Under the pieces are notes generated by a model that saw nothing but the letters and a program-made list of their open reading frames with translations, ran no database searches and was not told the DNA's origin. From Elephas maximus indicus (Eukaryota; Chordata; Mammalia; Proboscidea; Elephantidae): a stretch of DNA of 64,000 bases. A program made the position numbers and the translations under genes. Positions within the stretch are counted from its first letter, which is position 1, and each line of letters begins with the position of its first letter. Positions 44,350-55,074 of this stretch are shown piece by piece. The stretch spans positions 72,866,001-72,930,000 of the forward strand of contig NC_064838.1 of NCBI RefSeq assembly GCF_024166365.1, read 5' to 3'.

Positions 44350-45034
44350 GAACATAGGATATGTGAGGTTAAATGACAAATAAGTAGCACATATCCAAGC
44401 AGTAAGATAGCCGTTCAGAGGAGCCATTCAGAAGAGAAGAGAGGCTTTGATAAGTGCACACAATTGTAAAAGACAATAGCAGGATCGAGGAAGTAAGAGA
44501 AAGCAGGGTCACCACAGCCAGGGAAGCAAAGCAATTGAATAGGGAGAGGTTAAGCAGTGGTGAAAGGAGGCAGGGAAGCCAGTGAGAAGTTTGAAGGTAA
44601 AGTCTATTGAGATTGGGGAACAGGAAGCTATTGGTGAGCTTGGAGATGGGAGACTAACTGGATGATGGAGAGAAGGATAAGTTATAGGTACAGGGCTGCA
44701 GCAGATGCTGTCAATGCTCACCCACATCCCCTGGATTTCCTGTGGGTTCTGGCTGACTTTCAACTGGGAATCTGCACCTCTTTGCTTAAGAGATTTTATT
44801 TATTTATTGCCCCAAAACTCTGGCCTCTCTGCCATGAGGCAAGTCAAAAGTGCTGGGGAATGAGGAGCCCCAGGAGTAGCCTTGTGACTCTCAGGAATTG
44901 GTGTGTAAATACCCAAGCTCCCTTGCCTTGCCCTTGCTTTTGGGTGGCACAATCCTCAGGCATCCATTTTGTACCTTTTCCCAGAGTTTTCCTGCAGCAT
45001 TAAGCTCCAGGAGCCCACTGTGGTAGCTGGCTTA
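44350..45034. other. Partly LTR-like sequence, not resolved
   Basis: From about 44690, and resuming after the SINE to 45415 (ending GGGAACCCAAACTAAGACA), the wording looks like an old LTR split by the SINE at 45036. I cannot name it. Confidence 0.35.
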
Positions 45035-45035
45035 A

Positions 45036-45242
45036 TGCTCTTGTTGTTGAGTGCCATCGAGTCAATTTCCACTCAGCGATACCATGTGACAGAGTAAAAC
45101 TGCCCCGACAGAATTTTCTAGGTTGTAATCATTATGAAAGGAGATCTCCAGGTCTTCTCTTCTGTGGAGCCACTGGGTGGGTTTGAACTGCCTACCTTTC
45201 AGTTAGCAGCCAATTGCTTGACTGTTGTGCCACCAGGGCTCC
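45036..45242 (-). mobile_element. AfroSINE, older form with extra internal block
   Basis: Reverse copy with GTTGAGTGCCATCGAGTCAA and TTGTGCCACCAGGGCTCC, plus an extra block GGTTGTAATCATTATGAAAG and AGATCTCCAGGTCTTCTC that the short form lacks. Confidence 0.85.
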
Positions 45243-45744
45243 TTGTGAGTATTCTAGGACTGGCTTGATAGCAAAATCTTTATTAGCTGCCTTTCCTTTC
45301 TTGTCTCATTTCCCCACTCTCCTACCAGCTTGTCTCCTATGCTTCTAAAATAAATTGCTTATACTTGAATCCTTGTATCAGACTCCTGTTCTCAGGGAAC
45401 CCAAACTAAGACAGATGATCATGTAATTTATGGTTCAAACTAGGACACTTGTGAGCGTGGAAGGGGGAGGGGGTGCTGTTAATAATTATGGCAGAACAGC
45501 TAGTCCAAAGCAGGATTTGAATTCCCAGGGATATGCCTCCCCTTTAGGTGGGAGTAGAGGGGAGAGAAGTGAAATTTAAATACCGATTCCTTATAATAAC
45601 AGACAGTAAAGATGTGCAGAGACTAAAGACGTCTTTTATTTAGTGAACATTTGTGTCCTATGCCCCAGTATCTGAGGGCTCTGGAAAGGAATATGTCTGC
45701 TCAAAAGAAGGCAAATATCTCAGGAGGAGAATGAACCATAAAAA
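45243..45744. other. End of an unresolved LTR-like piece, then nothing recognised
   Basis: AAACTAAGACA at about 45405-45415 is a plausible LTR 3' end. The remainder to 45744 holds no supported feature. Confidence 0.35.
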
Positions 45745-45747
45745 GTA

Positions 45748-47790
45748 AGTTTGCCAACATTAGGAGCCCTAATACAAGGCATAAACAGAATACAAAACAT
45801 TACTAAAAATGACAAAGAGAAACCAGATAACTGGGAGCTCCTAAAAATCAAACACCTATGCTCATCTAAAGACTTTACCAAAAGACTAAAGAGACCACCT
45901 ACAGACTGGGAAAAAATTTTCACCTATGACATCTCCGACCAGCGCCTGATCTCTAAACTCTATATGATTCTGTTAAAACTCAACCACAAAAAGACAAACA
46001 ACCCAATTAAAAATTGGGCAAAGGATGTGAACACGCACTTCACTAAAGAAGATATTCATGAGGAAATGCTCTCGATCATTAGCCATTAGAGAAATGCAAA
46101 TTAAAACTACAATGAGATTCCATCTCACTCCAAGGCTGGCATTAATCCAAAAAACACAAAATAGTAAATGTTGGAGAGGCTGTGGACAGACTGAAACACT
46201 TATACACTGCTGGTGGGAATATAATACGGTACAACCACTTTGGAAATCGATCTGGCATTTCCTTTAAAAGCTAGAAATACAACTACCATAAGACCCAGAA
46301 ATCCCACTCCTCGGAATATATCCTAGAGAAATAAGAGCCTTTACACGAACAGATATATGCACACCCATGTTTATTGCAGCACTTTTACAATAGCAAAAAG
46401 CTGGAAGCAACCAAGGTGCCCATCAACAGATGAATGGGTAAATAAATTGTGGTATATTCACACAATGGAATACTATGCATCGATAAAGAACAGTGAGGAA
46501 TCTGTGAAACATTTCATAACATGGAAGAACCTGGAAGGCATTATGCTGAGTGAAATTGGTCAGTTGCAAAAGGACAAATATTGTATAAGACCACTATTAT
46601 AAGATCTTGAGAAATAGTTTAAACTGAGAAGAACACATTCTTCTGTGGTTATGAGAAGGGGGAGGGAGGAAGGGTGAGAGAGGGTTATTTACTGATTAGA
46701 TAGTAGATAAGAACTACTTTAGGTGAAGGGAAGGAAAATACTCAGTACAGGGGAGGTCAGCACAACTGGACTGGACCAAAAGCAAAGAAGTTTCCTGAAT
46801 AAACTGAATGCTTTGAAGGTCAGCAGAGCAGGGCCAGGGGTTTGGGGACTGAGAGAGGGTTATTTTATTGATTAGATAGTAGATAAGAACTACTTTAGGT
46901 GAAGGGAAGGACAATACTCAATACAGGGGAGGTCAGCACAACTGGACTGGACCAAAAGCAAAGAAGTTTCCTGAATAAACTGAATGCTTTGAAGGTCAAC
47001 TGAGCAGGGCCAGGGGTTTGGGGACTATGGCTTCGGGGGACATCTAAGTCAATTGGCAAAATAAATTCTATTAAGAAAATATTCTGCCTTCCACTTTGAA
47101 GGGTGGCGTCTGGGGTCTTAAATGCTAGCAAGCAGCCATCTAAGATGCATCAATTGGTCTCAACACACCTGGACCAAAGCAGAATGAAGAACACGAAGGT
47201 CACAAGGTAATTATGAGCCCAAGAGACAGAAAGAGCCACATGAGCTGGAGACTACATCATCCTGACACCAGAAGAACTAGATGGTGCCCGGTCACAACCG
47301 ATGACTGCCCTGACAGGGAGCACAACTATGAACCCCTGAGGGAGCAGGAGAACAGTGGGATGCAGACCCCAAATTCTCAAAAAAAGACCAGACTTAATGT
47401 CTAAGACTAGAAGAATCCTGGCTGTCTTGGTCCCCAAACCTTCTGTTGGCCCAGGACAGGAACAATTTCTGAATCCATCTCAGCAGACATGGATTGGACT
47501 GGACAATGGGTTGGAGAGAGATGCTGATGAGAAGTGTGCTACTTGCATCAGGTGGACACTTGAGGCTATGTTGGCATCTCCTGTCTGAAGGGGAGATGGG
47601 AGGGTAGAGGGGGTTAGAAACTGGCAAAACGATCACAAAAGGAGAGACTGGAAGGAGGGAGCGGGCTAACTCACTGCGGGGAGAGTAAGTGGGAGTGTGT
47701 AGTAAGCTGTATATAAGTTTATGTGTGAGACTGACTGGATTTGTAAACTTTCACTTAGAGCAAAACAAAAATTATATATATATAAAAAAA
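45748..47790 (+). mobile_element. L1, 5'-truncated: ORF2 C-terminus and 3' UTR
   Basis: It starts at GCCAACATTAGGAGCCC, the counterpart of 19680. ORF2 C-terminal words [16 protein letters not shown] and [20 protein letters not shown] (45751-46267) and the end KDKYCIRPLL (46602) are in two or more frames. The 3' UTR follows to an A-rich end at 47790. A 175-bp tandem duplication lies in the 3' UTR. Confidence 0.9.
46676..47025 (+). repeat. 175-bp tandem duplication in the L1 3' UTR
   Basis: GAGAGAGGGTTATTT begins at 46676 and again at 46851. Both copies run through TAGATAGTAGATAAGAACTA, GGGGAGGTCAGCACAACTGG and CCAGGGGTTTGGGGACT. The L1 3' UTR at 20790-20970 has one copy. Confidence 0.9.
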
Positions 47791-48262
47791 ATTCTGTGTC
47801 CAGACCCCAGGAAAACCAGGCTGTGCGTCTCTAAACTCCCTGTGATCCTACCAGGGCACCAAGCCATCCTGTCAACCTTAGTCAATAAGACATTCATCCA
47901 AGGCATCACTGGGCATCTCCTTCCTCCTTCTTCTCATTTTCCATTAGTGATATGAGTGCAGTCCTCTCTGTAGCTGCTCAAACAGACCAGCCTCTCTTGG
48001 TCTCACATTCATGCCCTCTTTGCTGGTCCCAGCAGCCCCCAGGATATTGTCTGGAAATGGATGCTTTAATACCCAAGACCTTTCTACTTCTTCCCTGCAG
48101 AAGGGATTTTCCCCCCTCCAGGAAAATATTTCAAGAAAACAATTCAATTTTCTTGTGTGACTGAAGACCTGCTGCTGCTGCTGCTGCTAAGAGCTCTCTG
48201 GATGGGATGGTACTAAGAAGGGACAAGAAGCTAACCTTGTTTTTCCTTCCCTATGCACATAC
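47791..48262. other. No recognised feature; short (CTG)n near 48170
   Basis: CTGCTGCTGCTGCTGCTGCT lies at about 48170-48188. The rest is unassigned. Confidence 0.45.
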
Positions 48263-48426
48263 TGGAAACCCTGGTGGCATAGTGGAGAAGAGCTTCATGC
48301 TGCTAACCAGAAGGCTGGCAGTTTGAATCCACCAGGTGCTCCCTGGAAACTCTGTGGGGCAGATCTACTCTGTCCTATAGGGTCGCTACGAGTTGAAATC
48401 GACTCAAGGGCAACCAGTTCAGTTTT
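48263..48426 (+). mobile_element. AfroSINE (short form)
   Basis: CCCTGGTGGCATAGTGG head, GGCAGTTTGAATCCACCAGG B-box region and GTCGCTACGAGTTGAAATCG 3' end. TATGCACAT flanks it on both sides (48252-48260, 48427-48435). Confidence 0.95.
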
Positions 48427-48435
48427 TATGCACAT

Positions 48436-48639
48436 CTAGAGTCCCTGGTGGGGCACATGGTTAATGTGTTGGGCTACTACCCAAAAGGTTGAAGGTTGGA
48501 GTCTACCCTGAGGCACCTCAGAAAAAGGCCAGGCGATCTAGTTCTAAAAAGTCAGCCTTTGAAGAATCCATGGAGCATAATTCTACCCTGACACACATGG
48601 GGTCACCATGAGTCTAAATCAAATTGGTAGCAACTGGTT
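48436..48639 (+). mobile_element. AfroSINE, long form
   Basis: GAGTCCCTGGTGGGGCACATGG head, internal GGCCAGGCGATCTAGTTCTA and CACACATGGGGTCACCATGA end. TATGCACAT flanks it (48427-48435, 48640-48648). Confidence 0.9.
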
Positions 48640-48663
48640 TATGCACATACTAATCCCATCCCT

Positions 48664-48833
48664 GGAGCCACGGTGTCTCAGTGGTTAAGAGCTACAGCTT
48701 TTAACCAGAAGGTCTGCAGTTCAAATCCACCAGGCACTCCTTGGAAACCTTATGGGGTAGCTCTACTCTGTCCTATACTGTTGCTATGAGTCGAAATTGA
48801 CTCAATGGCAACAGGTTTGTCTTTTTTTGTTTT
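48664..48833 (+). mobile_element. AfroSINE (short form)
   Basis: CACGGTGTCTCAGTGGTTAAG head and TGCTATGAGTCGAAATTGAC end. AAT(C/T)CCATCCCTGG occurs on both sides, a target duplication. Confidence 0.9.
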
Positions 48834-49165
48834 TAATTCCATCCCTGGATTCGACATAGCAGTGTCCATATGATGTCAATGGTGCAACCCGAGGTCTTTC
48901 GTAGGAAAGGGACTTCTGCTCTCCAGCAACCAGTGTCGAGCTGGGTTGTGATGCTGACTGTTTTTAATGGCTCCTAGGACCCCATCCCTGAGAGACGTGT
49001 CCCATCCCTTGGCCTCCCTGCTCTTGATAATCTGACTTGCCATTGTTCCTGTCCCCTTGAGTTTGGAATTGATATATAAATAGATAGGTCGGTATTGCAT
49101 ATACTGCGGCAGACATTTTTGAATTTTCTCCAGCAAAATTTTATTTGCATGTGATATTAATGATT
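48834..49165. other. No recognised feature
   Basis: Unassigned sequence ending in a long A-run (about 49166-49189). Confidence 0.4.
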
Positions 49166-49237
49166 AAAAAAAAAAAAAAAAAAAAAAAACCAAACCTGCT
49201 GCCATTGAGTTAATTCTGACTCATAGCGACCCTAAAG
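49166..49237 (-). mobile_element. AfroSINE fragment (3' end only) with A-run
   Basis: CTGCCATTGAGTTAATTCTGACTCATAGCGACCC lies after the A-run, without the tRNA-like head, and runs into an RTE fragment. Confidence 0.65.
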
Positions 49238-49975
49238 GACATTAGTGGTTGGTGTATAAATTGGCATTATAGTCATATGAACTGGTCTTCCTTGTAAGAG
49301 TATGGATATTATCCTATCACTGACAGCACTGTACTTCAGGACAGACCCTGAAATGTTCTTTTTGACAATGAGTGTGACACCACTCCTCTTCAGTTTGTCA
49401 TTTCCAGCAGAGTAGACCATAAGCTTGTCTGATTCAAAATGACCAATACAAGTCCATTTCATGCTCACTAATGCCTAGAATATCAGTCTTTACGTGTTCT
49501 ATTTCATTGTTGAAGACTTCCAGTTTTCCTAGATTTATACTACGCACATTCCACATTCCAATTATTAATGGATGTTTGCAGCTGTTTCTTCTCATTTTGA
49601 GTCTTGCCACATCAGCGTACGAAGATCCTGAAAGCTTGACTCCATCCGAGTCATTAAGGTCTACTCTGCATTAAGGAGGTAGCTCTGCCCCAGTCGTCTT
49701 TTGAGTGCCTTCCAAAATGAGGAGCTCATCTTCTAGCACTATATCAGACAATGTTTCGCTGCTATTCAGAAGGTTTTCATTGGCCAGTTTTTTTTAGAAG
49801 TCACCATGTCCTTCTTAACAGTCGGTCTTAGTCTGGAAGCTCCATTGAAACCTGTCCACCATGGGTGACCCTGCTGGTATTTGAAATATTGGTGGTAGTA
49901 TAGCTTCCAGCATCACAGCAACATGACAGCCACCACAGTAGAACAAGCTGGCAAACAAGTGGTGGGAAGACTACC
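49238..49975 (-). mobile_element. RTE-type LINE, endonuclease region
   Basis: The minus-strand frame 49468-49232 contains YSAGNDKLKRSGVTLIVKK, SDRIISILLQGRPVHMTIM and PIYTPTTN, the pattern of the RTE apurinic-type endonuclease. The 5' coding part extends to about 49975 in broken frames. The 3' part is absent. Confidence 0.8.
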
Positions 49976-50159
49976 TAGATAAAAGCAAAAGCAAAACAAA
50001 AAAATATTTTAAATATCACTGTGATTATTTGAAAAGTTTTGTATAAAACACGGCAATGGCCTACATGACTGCTCAACTTCCCTTCCAGATCTAGAATAAT
50101 TCTTTAAAGTTTTTGGCCCCTAATTCTTCTAAATGTGTGGTGTTCACTTGACCCTGTTC

Positions 50160-50180
50160 ATCTACCCCCCCCCCCCTCCC
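50160..50180 (+). repeat. Short poly-C run
   Basis: CTACCCCCCCCCCCTCCCGTGG; a likely place for length variation. Confidence 0.6.
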
Positions 50181-50264
50181 GTGGCCATTATACAAATAAC
50201 AGGTCGAAGAGTAACTCTTAGGGCAAGGGCTGCTTTCTCTTTCAACAGTACTTCATTCATTCAT

Positions 50265-50720
50265 ATGAACATCACCTACTATATGCCAGACCTTACACTA
50301 GATGCTAGACATAAGAAACTAACAAGATAGAACACTGCAATCAAGGGTGATAGAGAAACAAGTGAATAGATAATTACAAATTAGTGAAACAAGGGTCATG
50401 GAGAAGTATACAGAGAATGCTGGGAGTGTACATAGGATACTCGGGCTGGCCTTGGCATTGGGTTAGGGCAAATGAGGGGAAGTGGAGAAGGTGGGGATTG
50501 AGAAGGGCAGGTAGAGTTCCTAAATTCAAGTAGGAGTAGGAGATAAGAGAAGTCATTGGGAATTCAGGGAGTTGCCAGGATGCTCGTTCAGTATGACAGA
50601 AGTCAGAACACAGGTTTTAAGGGAGGAGAGCAACAGGTGGGGTCAGAGAAATTGGTTGGGGCCAGGTCACAAAAGGCTTTTTATGTCACACTAGAGTTTG
50701 AGCTTATATCCCCTAGGTTA
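50265..50720 (+). repeat. Ancient mammalian repeat
   Basis: ACTATATGCCAGACCTTACACTAGATGCTAGAC, GGAGAAGTATACAGAGAATGCTGG and GGCCAGGTCACAAAAGGC parallel the element at 62265-63963. I recognise the pattern but am unsure of the family name. Confidence 0.5.
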
Positions 50721-50822
50721 GCAGTACCCAAATTTTTTTGATTATGTTCCTCATCAATAAAAATATTTGTGTATACACCTCCAATATATGAATATTTATT
50801 CATTTATACATTTTATACCTAG

Positions 50823-50963
50823 GCAGTGTAGTGTAATAGTTAAGAGCTTGGGCTCTGGAGCCAGATGGACTATATTCCAAATCCTGGCTATGCTACTTTT
50901 TAGGGGCGTGACCCTGAGCAAACAAAATTCTCTGTACCTCACCTTCCTCATCTGTAAACCGTA
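50823..50963 (+). mobile_element. MIR
   Basis: CAGTGTAGTGTAATAGTTAAGAGC, GGGCTCTGGAGCCAGATGGAC and CACCTTCCTCATCTGTAAACC match MIR from its tRNA-like 5' end. Confidence 0.85.
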
Positions 50964-50969
50964 AGTTTT

Positions 50970-51123
50970 ATGTTAACTTGCTGTCAAGTCGATTCTGACG
51001 CCTAGCGGCCGTATAGGACAGGGTATGACTGCCCCATAGGGTTTCCAAAGAGTGGGTTGTGGATTCCAACTGCCGATCTTTCAGTTGGCAGCGGAGCTCT
51101 CAGCCATTTCGCCACCCGGACTC
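50970..51123 (-). mobile_element. AfroSINE (short form), diverged
   Basis: Reverse copy: CTGTCAAGTCGATTCTGACG, GGTTTCCAAAGAGTGGGTTG and CAGCCATTTCGCCACCCGGAC. Confidence 0.85.
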
Positions 51124-51202
51124 TGAATATTATTGTATACATCTACTATTGAGTGCCATTATAAAAGGGGGGGTGGAATTTATACCTTGCAGGGGCTCCA
51201 CC

Positions 51203-51368
51203 GGAAACCCCGGTGGTGTAGTGGTTAAGTGCTACAGCTGCTAACCAAAGGGTCGGCAGCTCGAATCCACCAGGCACTCCTTGGAAACTCTACGGGACAG
51301 TTCTACTCTGTCCTATAGGGTCACTATGAGTCGGAATCAACTCAACGGCACTGGGTTTGGTTTTTGGG
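51203..51368 (+). mobile_element. AfroSINE (short form)
   Basis: CCCCGGTGGTGTAGTGGTTAAG head, CAGCTCGAATCCACCAGG, CACTATGAGTCGGAATCAAC and a GGGTTTGGTTTTTGGG tail. Flanks AGGGGCTCCACC and AGGGGCTTCACC form the target duplication (one mismatch). Confidence 0.95.
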
Positions 51369-51381
51369 TAGGGGCTTCACC

Positions 51382-51720
51382 TGCCCCAGAAAATCTGTCT
51401 TAACACAAACTCACTTCAAAATGTTAAGAATTATTTTCATCCTCAAAACTCGTACCTGGAAGAGCAGACCACCTCTAACCTGTCACCTACCTGATAATAA
51501 ATAGCCTTGGCCTCATCTGATTGTACTTATACCAAACTCATCAGTGCAGGTAATTCCCACATTTAACTCTTAGCAGTGACATTGGAGCCTTGGGTGGGGC
51601 TTGCGAACCTTCTTTTATAACACGCTTCCAAGTAGTGCTGATGCTGCTGGTCCAAGTACTACACTTTCACATTCTGAAAAGAAAATATAAATATCAAATA
51701 AACTACCTTTGAAAAATATT
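51382..51720. other. No recognised feature
   Basis: Unassigned sequence between a SINE and an L1 3' end. Confidence 0.4.
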
Positions 51721-51724
51721 TTTT

Positions 51725-52215
51725 ATTTTTCTAGCACAACTGAATGGTACCTGGCTACCATTACCAAATGCTCTGACAGGGATCACAAGAGAGGCTCCCA
51801 GACAGAGCTGGAGAAAAATGGAGAACAAAATTCTAACTCACAAAAAAACACCAGACTTACTGGTCTGACAGAGACGGGCGAAACCACAAGAGTATGGCCC
51901 CCAGAAACTCTTCTAACTCAGTACTGAATTCATTCCTGAGGTTCACCCTTCAGCCAAAGATTAGATAGGCACATAAAACGAACAATAATACTAAATGGGA
52001 CTACCAACCCAGAGACAAGAAGGAGAAGGCAGGAGGGCACAGAAAAGCTGGACTCATGGGAATGGGAAGCCCAAGGTCAAAAAGGGGAGAGTGTTGACAT
52101 GTCACAGGGCTGGCAACCAATGTCACAAAATAATATGTGTATTAATTATTTAACAAGAAGCTAATTTGCTCTGTAAACCATCATCTAAAGCACAATAAAA
52201 ACAAATAAATTTTTA
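51725..52215 (+). mobile_element. L1 3' end (5'-truncated)
   Basis: This is the reverse complement of the 3' UTR at 2740-3150: GCTCTGACAGGGATCACAAG, then CTGAGGTTCACCCTTCAGCC and the AGCACAATAAAAAC end. No coding part remains. Confidence 0.85.
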
Positions 52216-52257
52216 TTTTACTTATTAGGACACAGCACATTTTTGTTCTCACTAAAA

Positions 52258-52295
52258 AATATGTGTGTGTGTATGTGTATATATATATATATATA
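52258..52295 (+). repeat. (TG)n(TA)n microsatellite
   Basis: TGTGTGTGTATGTGTATATATATATATATATA; a SINE inserted right after it, and a second TA run lies at 52473-52489. Confidence 0.85.
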
Positions 52296-52459
52296 AAACC
52301 CTGGTGGCCTAGGGGTTAAGAATCCAACTGCTAACCCAAAGGTCAGGGTCATCAGTCTGAATCCACTAGACTCTCCTGGGAAATGGGGCAGTTCTGCTCT
52401 GTCCTCTAGGGAAGTTATGAGTTGGAATCAACTTGACGGCAATAGGTTTGGTTTTTATT
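52296..52459 (+). mobile_element. AfroSINE (short form)
   Basis: CCCTGGTGGCCTAGGGGTTAAG head and GAGTTGGAATCAACTTGACGG end. The TGTATATATATATATATA flanks on both sides suggest a microsatellite target. Confidence 0.9.
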
Positions 52460-52489
52460 TGTTGTTGTTCATGTATATATATATATATA

Positions 52490-52659
52490 GAAACTTTGAT
52501 GGTGTAGTGGTTAAGAGTTTGGCTGCTAGCCAAAAGGTCGGCAGTTCGAATTCACCAGGCGCTCTTTGAAAATCCTATGGGGCACTTCTACTCTGTCCTA
52601 TAAGGTTGCTGTGAGTTGGAATCCACTTGTCGGCGACGGGTTTGGTTTGGTTTGGTTTT
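52490..52659 (+). mobile_element. AfroSINE (short form)
   Basis: TTGATGGTGTAGTGGTTAAG head, GGCAGTTCGAATTCACCAGG and a GGTTTGGTTTGGTTTGGTTTT tail, followed by TATATATGTGTGTG. It is the second SINE in the same TA/TG-rich target. Confidence 0.9.
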
Positions 52660-53120
52660 ATATATGTGTGTGCGTGTGTGTGTTTTAGAAAAGGTAAATA
52701 TGCTCAATTTTTTGACAATGTTGGTTTAGTTCTAAATTCAGATTATTCCAGTACTTGAAAAAGAACTTGAGCAACAAGCACAGACACCAAATGGAAAAAG
52801 CGCTTTATGGACTTTGCCTAACAAGTTGTGATACTCATTTTTCAGCCTTCTCCACCAGGCATGCAAAGCTCTTTGTTGAAATTCAGCTAACGATTTCCAT
52901 TTTTCCTAATGTCAATCAGTTATTCTTGCAAAATAATTTTCATATTGTTAACAAATTAGCTTATTTTAGCTTTTTATGAGGTTCAAATACCGTGTTTCCA
53001 AGCGTTTAAAGCATAGAAACGATTTTAATAGGTGGCCCACTTACACAATATTCTGCCTCAAAATCACCTAACACTATAGACATTTCCACTATCCCTTGTC
53101 AGTATACTCCCTCCAAAGTA
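52660..53120. other. No recognised feature
   Basis: A short TG run (52668-52682), then unassigned AT-rich sequence. Confidence 0.4.
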
Positions 53121-53124
53121 TGAG

Positions 53125-53310
53125 TTTAATTTTTTTATTGTGTTTTAAGTGAAAGTTTACAGCTTTAGTTTCTCATACAAAAACTTATAAACACATTGTT
53201 ATGTGACCCCAGCTGCTCTCTCTATAATGACAGCACACTCCCCTTTTTCCACCCCAGATTTCCAGTGCCCATTCAGCCAGCCCCTGTCCCTTTCTGCCTT
53301 CTCAGCTCAC
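53125..53310 (-). mobile_element. L1 3' UTR end fragment, diverged
   Basis: TTTTTTTATTGTGTTTTAAGTGAAAGTTTACAGCTTTAG parallels the reverse L1 3' end at 53930 (TTTTTATTGAGCTTTAAGTGAACG). Older and shorter. Confidence 0.7.
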
Positions 53311-53904
53311 CTACGGACACTGTGAGTTTATTTTGAAGAGCTGTTACTCTCTCTCTTTTGTTTTGTTAGAACACAACCTTTCCCCTGAAAAGACAAATGT
53401 GGTTATTTTCTCAAATATCCTTTAGGTGCATTACTGACATCGTTTTCATCATGGAAAAAGTCAGCAAGTTTGGAACATTATTTATAAAAGAAAAAACACA
53501 TTCTTAAATCTGGTAACTCTTTTAAGTACATTGCCACAGGGAAGCTCCTTTTTCCCCCAGGTTGGTCATTTATTGTACAGATGGAGAACCACATGATGAG
53601 TTGACATGAGCTTCTCCAGGCGTGAGAGCATACTAGTTGAGGGTCAGACAGTTTAGAACATGTTGCTTTCACAGCTGGAGTTTCTTCCAGACCTTAAGTT
53701 GAAGTATAGGAGAAGCAAAGCAATGCCCAGTACGTGACCAGCACACGATTCATTTTACTGGTGAGAGTACAAGACTTGAAATACTTTTTTGTACCACTGA
53801 ATTGAAATTGCACATCAGTTTCTGGAGCCGCCATGATTTTCAATCTTGTCAAAGCCACGAATTCCTCAGCCTGTGTCCTTCAACATATGCAGCCACCCTC
53901 GGCC
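53311..53904. other. No recognised feature
   Basis: Unassigned sequence. Confidence 0.4.
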
Positions 53905-53920
53905 CCAGAGAAACCCTTTT

Positions 53921-54290
53921 TTTTTTTTAATAATTTTTATTGAGCTTTAAGTGAACGTTTACAAATCACATCAGTCTGTCACATATAAGTTTATATACAC
54001 CTTACTCCATACTCCCACTTACTCTCCCCCTAAGGAGTCAGCCCGCTCCCTCCTTCCAGCCTCTCCTTTCGTGACAATTTTGCCAGTTTCTCACCCTCTC
54101 TACCCTCCTATCTCCCTCCAGACAGGAGATGCCAACACAGTCTCAAGTGTCCACCTGATACAAGTAGCTCACTCTTCATCAGCATCTCTCTCCAACCCAT
54201 TGTCCAGTCCCTTCCATGTCTGATGAGTTGTCTTCGGGAATGGTTCCTGTCCTGGGCCAACAGAAGGTTTGGGGACCATGGCAGCCAGGA
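53921..54290 (-). mobile_element. L1 3' end, young, with 16-bp target duplication
   Basis: A reverse L1 3' UTR of ~370 bp with a T-run at its start. CCAGAGAAACCCTTTT flanks it perfectly (53905-53920, 54292-54307). The perfect duplication suggests a recent insertion. Confidence 0.9.
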
Positions 54291-54307
54291 TCCAGAGAAA
54301 CCCTTTT

Positions 54308-54850
54308 AACCTCATGTACTGTGATTGTGAAACACGTTTTCTTTCTCAACCATTTATTCTACTTCAAGGTACAGAGCTCTAATTTGCATTTCTCCCTTTT
54401 TGTTAAAATACACATAAAACAAAAAGCCCCCATTGGTAACACACAGTTCACTACAGATAATACAGAAAATGTACGTATTGTTCCTATTAGAGTGACTTTG
54501 ACCCAGCTGTATGCTGCTAAATGTGTAACAACCAGCTCTTTGTAAAGAAAAAAGGGTATTGATTTGCAGTGCCTGCTAATTCTCATCATGTAAATACTCC
54601 CACTATGGTGAATTTCAAGCTACCAACATGATGTCATGATCACAGAGTTGGGAAGAGATGCACAGCAGCACAGCAATACAGCCCATATCCATCATCAAGA
54701 TACAACAGATGGAAGTAATCTCAAGAGCACACATAATAGTAAAATGCAGTAAATCATAACTGGAAGTGATGCATTTTGAGGGCTGATTAACTTTTGCTTT
54801 TTTAAATAATTTATTAAATTATAAGTTTATGTATGTGATTTTTTTAATAA
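54308..54850. other. No recognised feature
   Basis: Unassigned AT-rich sequence. Confidence 0.4.
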
Positions 54851-54864
54851 TGTCTGTTTATCAA

Positions 54865-55074
54865 GGAGTCCCTGGGTAGTAAAAATTGTTAACACACTCA
54901 ACTCCTAACCAAAAGTTTAGAGGTTCTAGTCTATCCAGAGGTGCCTCTCAAGAAAGACCTGGCAATCTACCCCCAAAATGTCAGCAACTGAAAACCCTAT
55001 GGAACACAGTTCCACTCTGACACACATGGGGTCACCATGAGTTGGAGTCAACCTGGCTGGGAACTGGTAACTGG
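54865..55074 (+). mobile_element. AfroSINE, long form
   Basis: GAGTCCCTGGGTAGTAAAAATTG head, GACCTGGCAATCTACCCCCA block and CACACATGGGGTCACCATGA end. TGTTTATCAA flanks it at 54855-54864 and 55075-55084. Confidence 0.9.

Noticed and set aside
48170-48188. CTG repeat as a possible expansion locus
   Set aside because: Only about six units, outside any gene that I can support.
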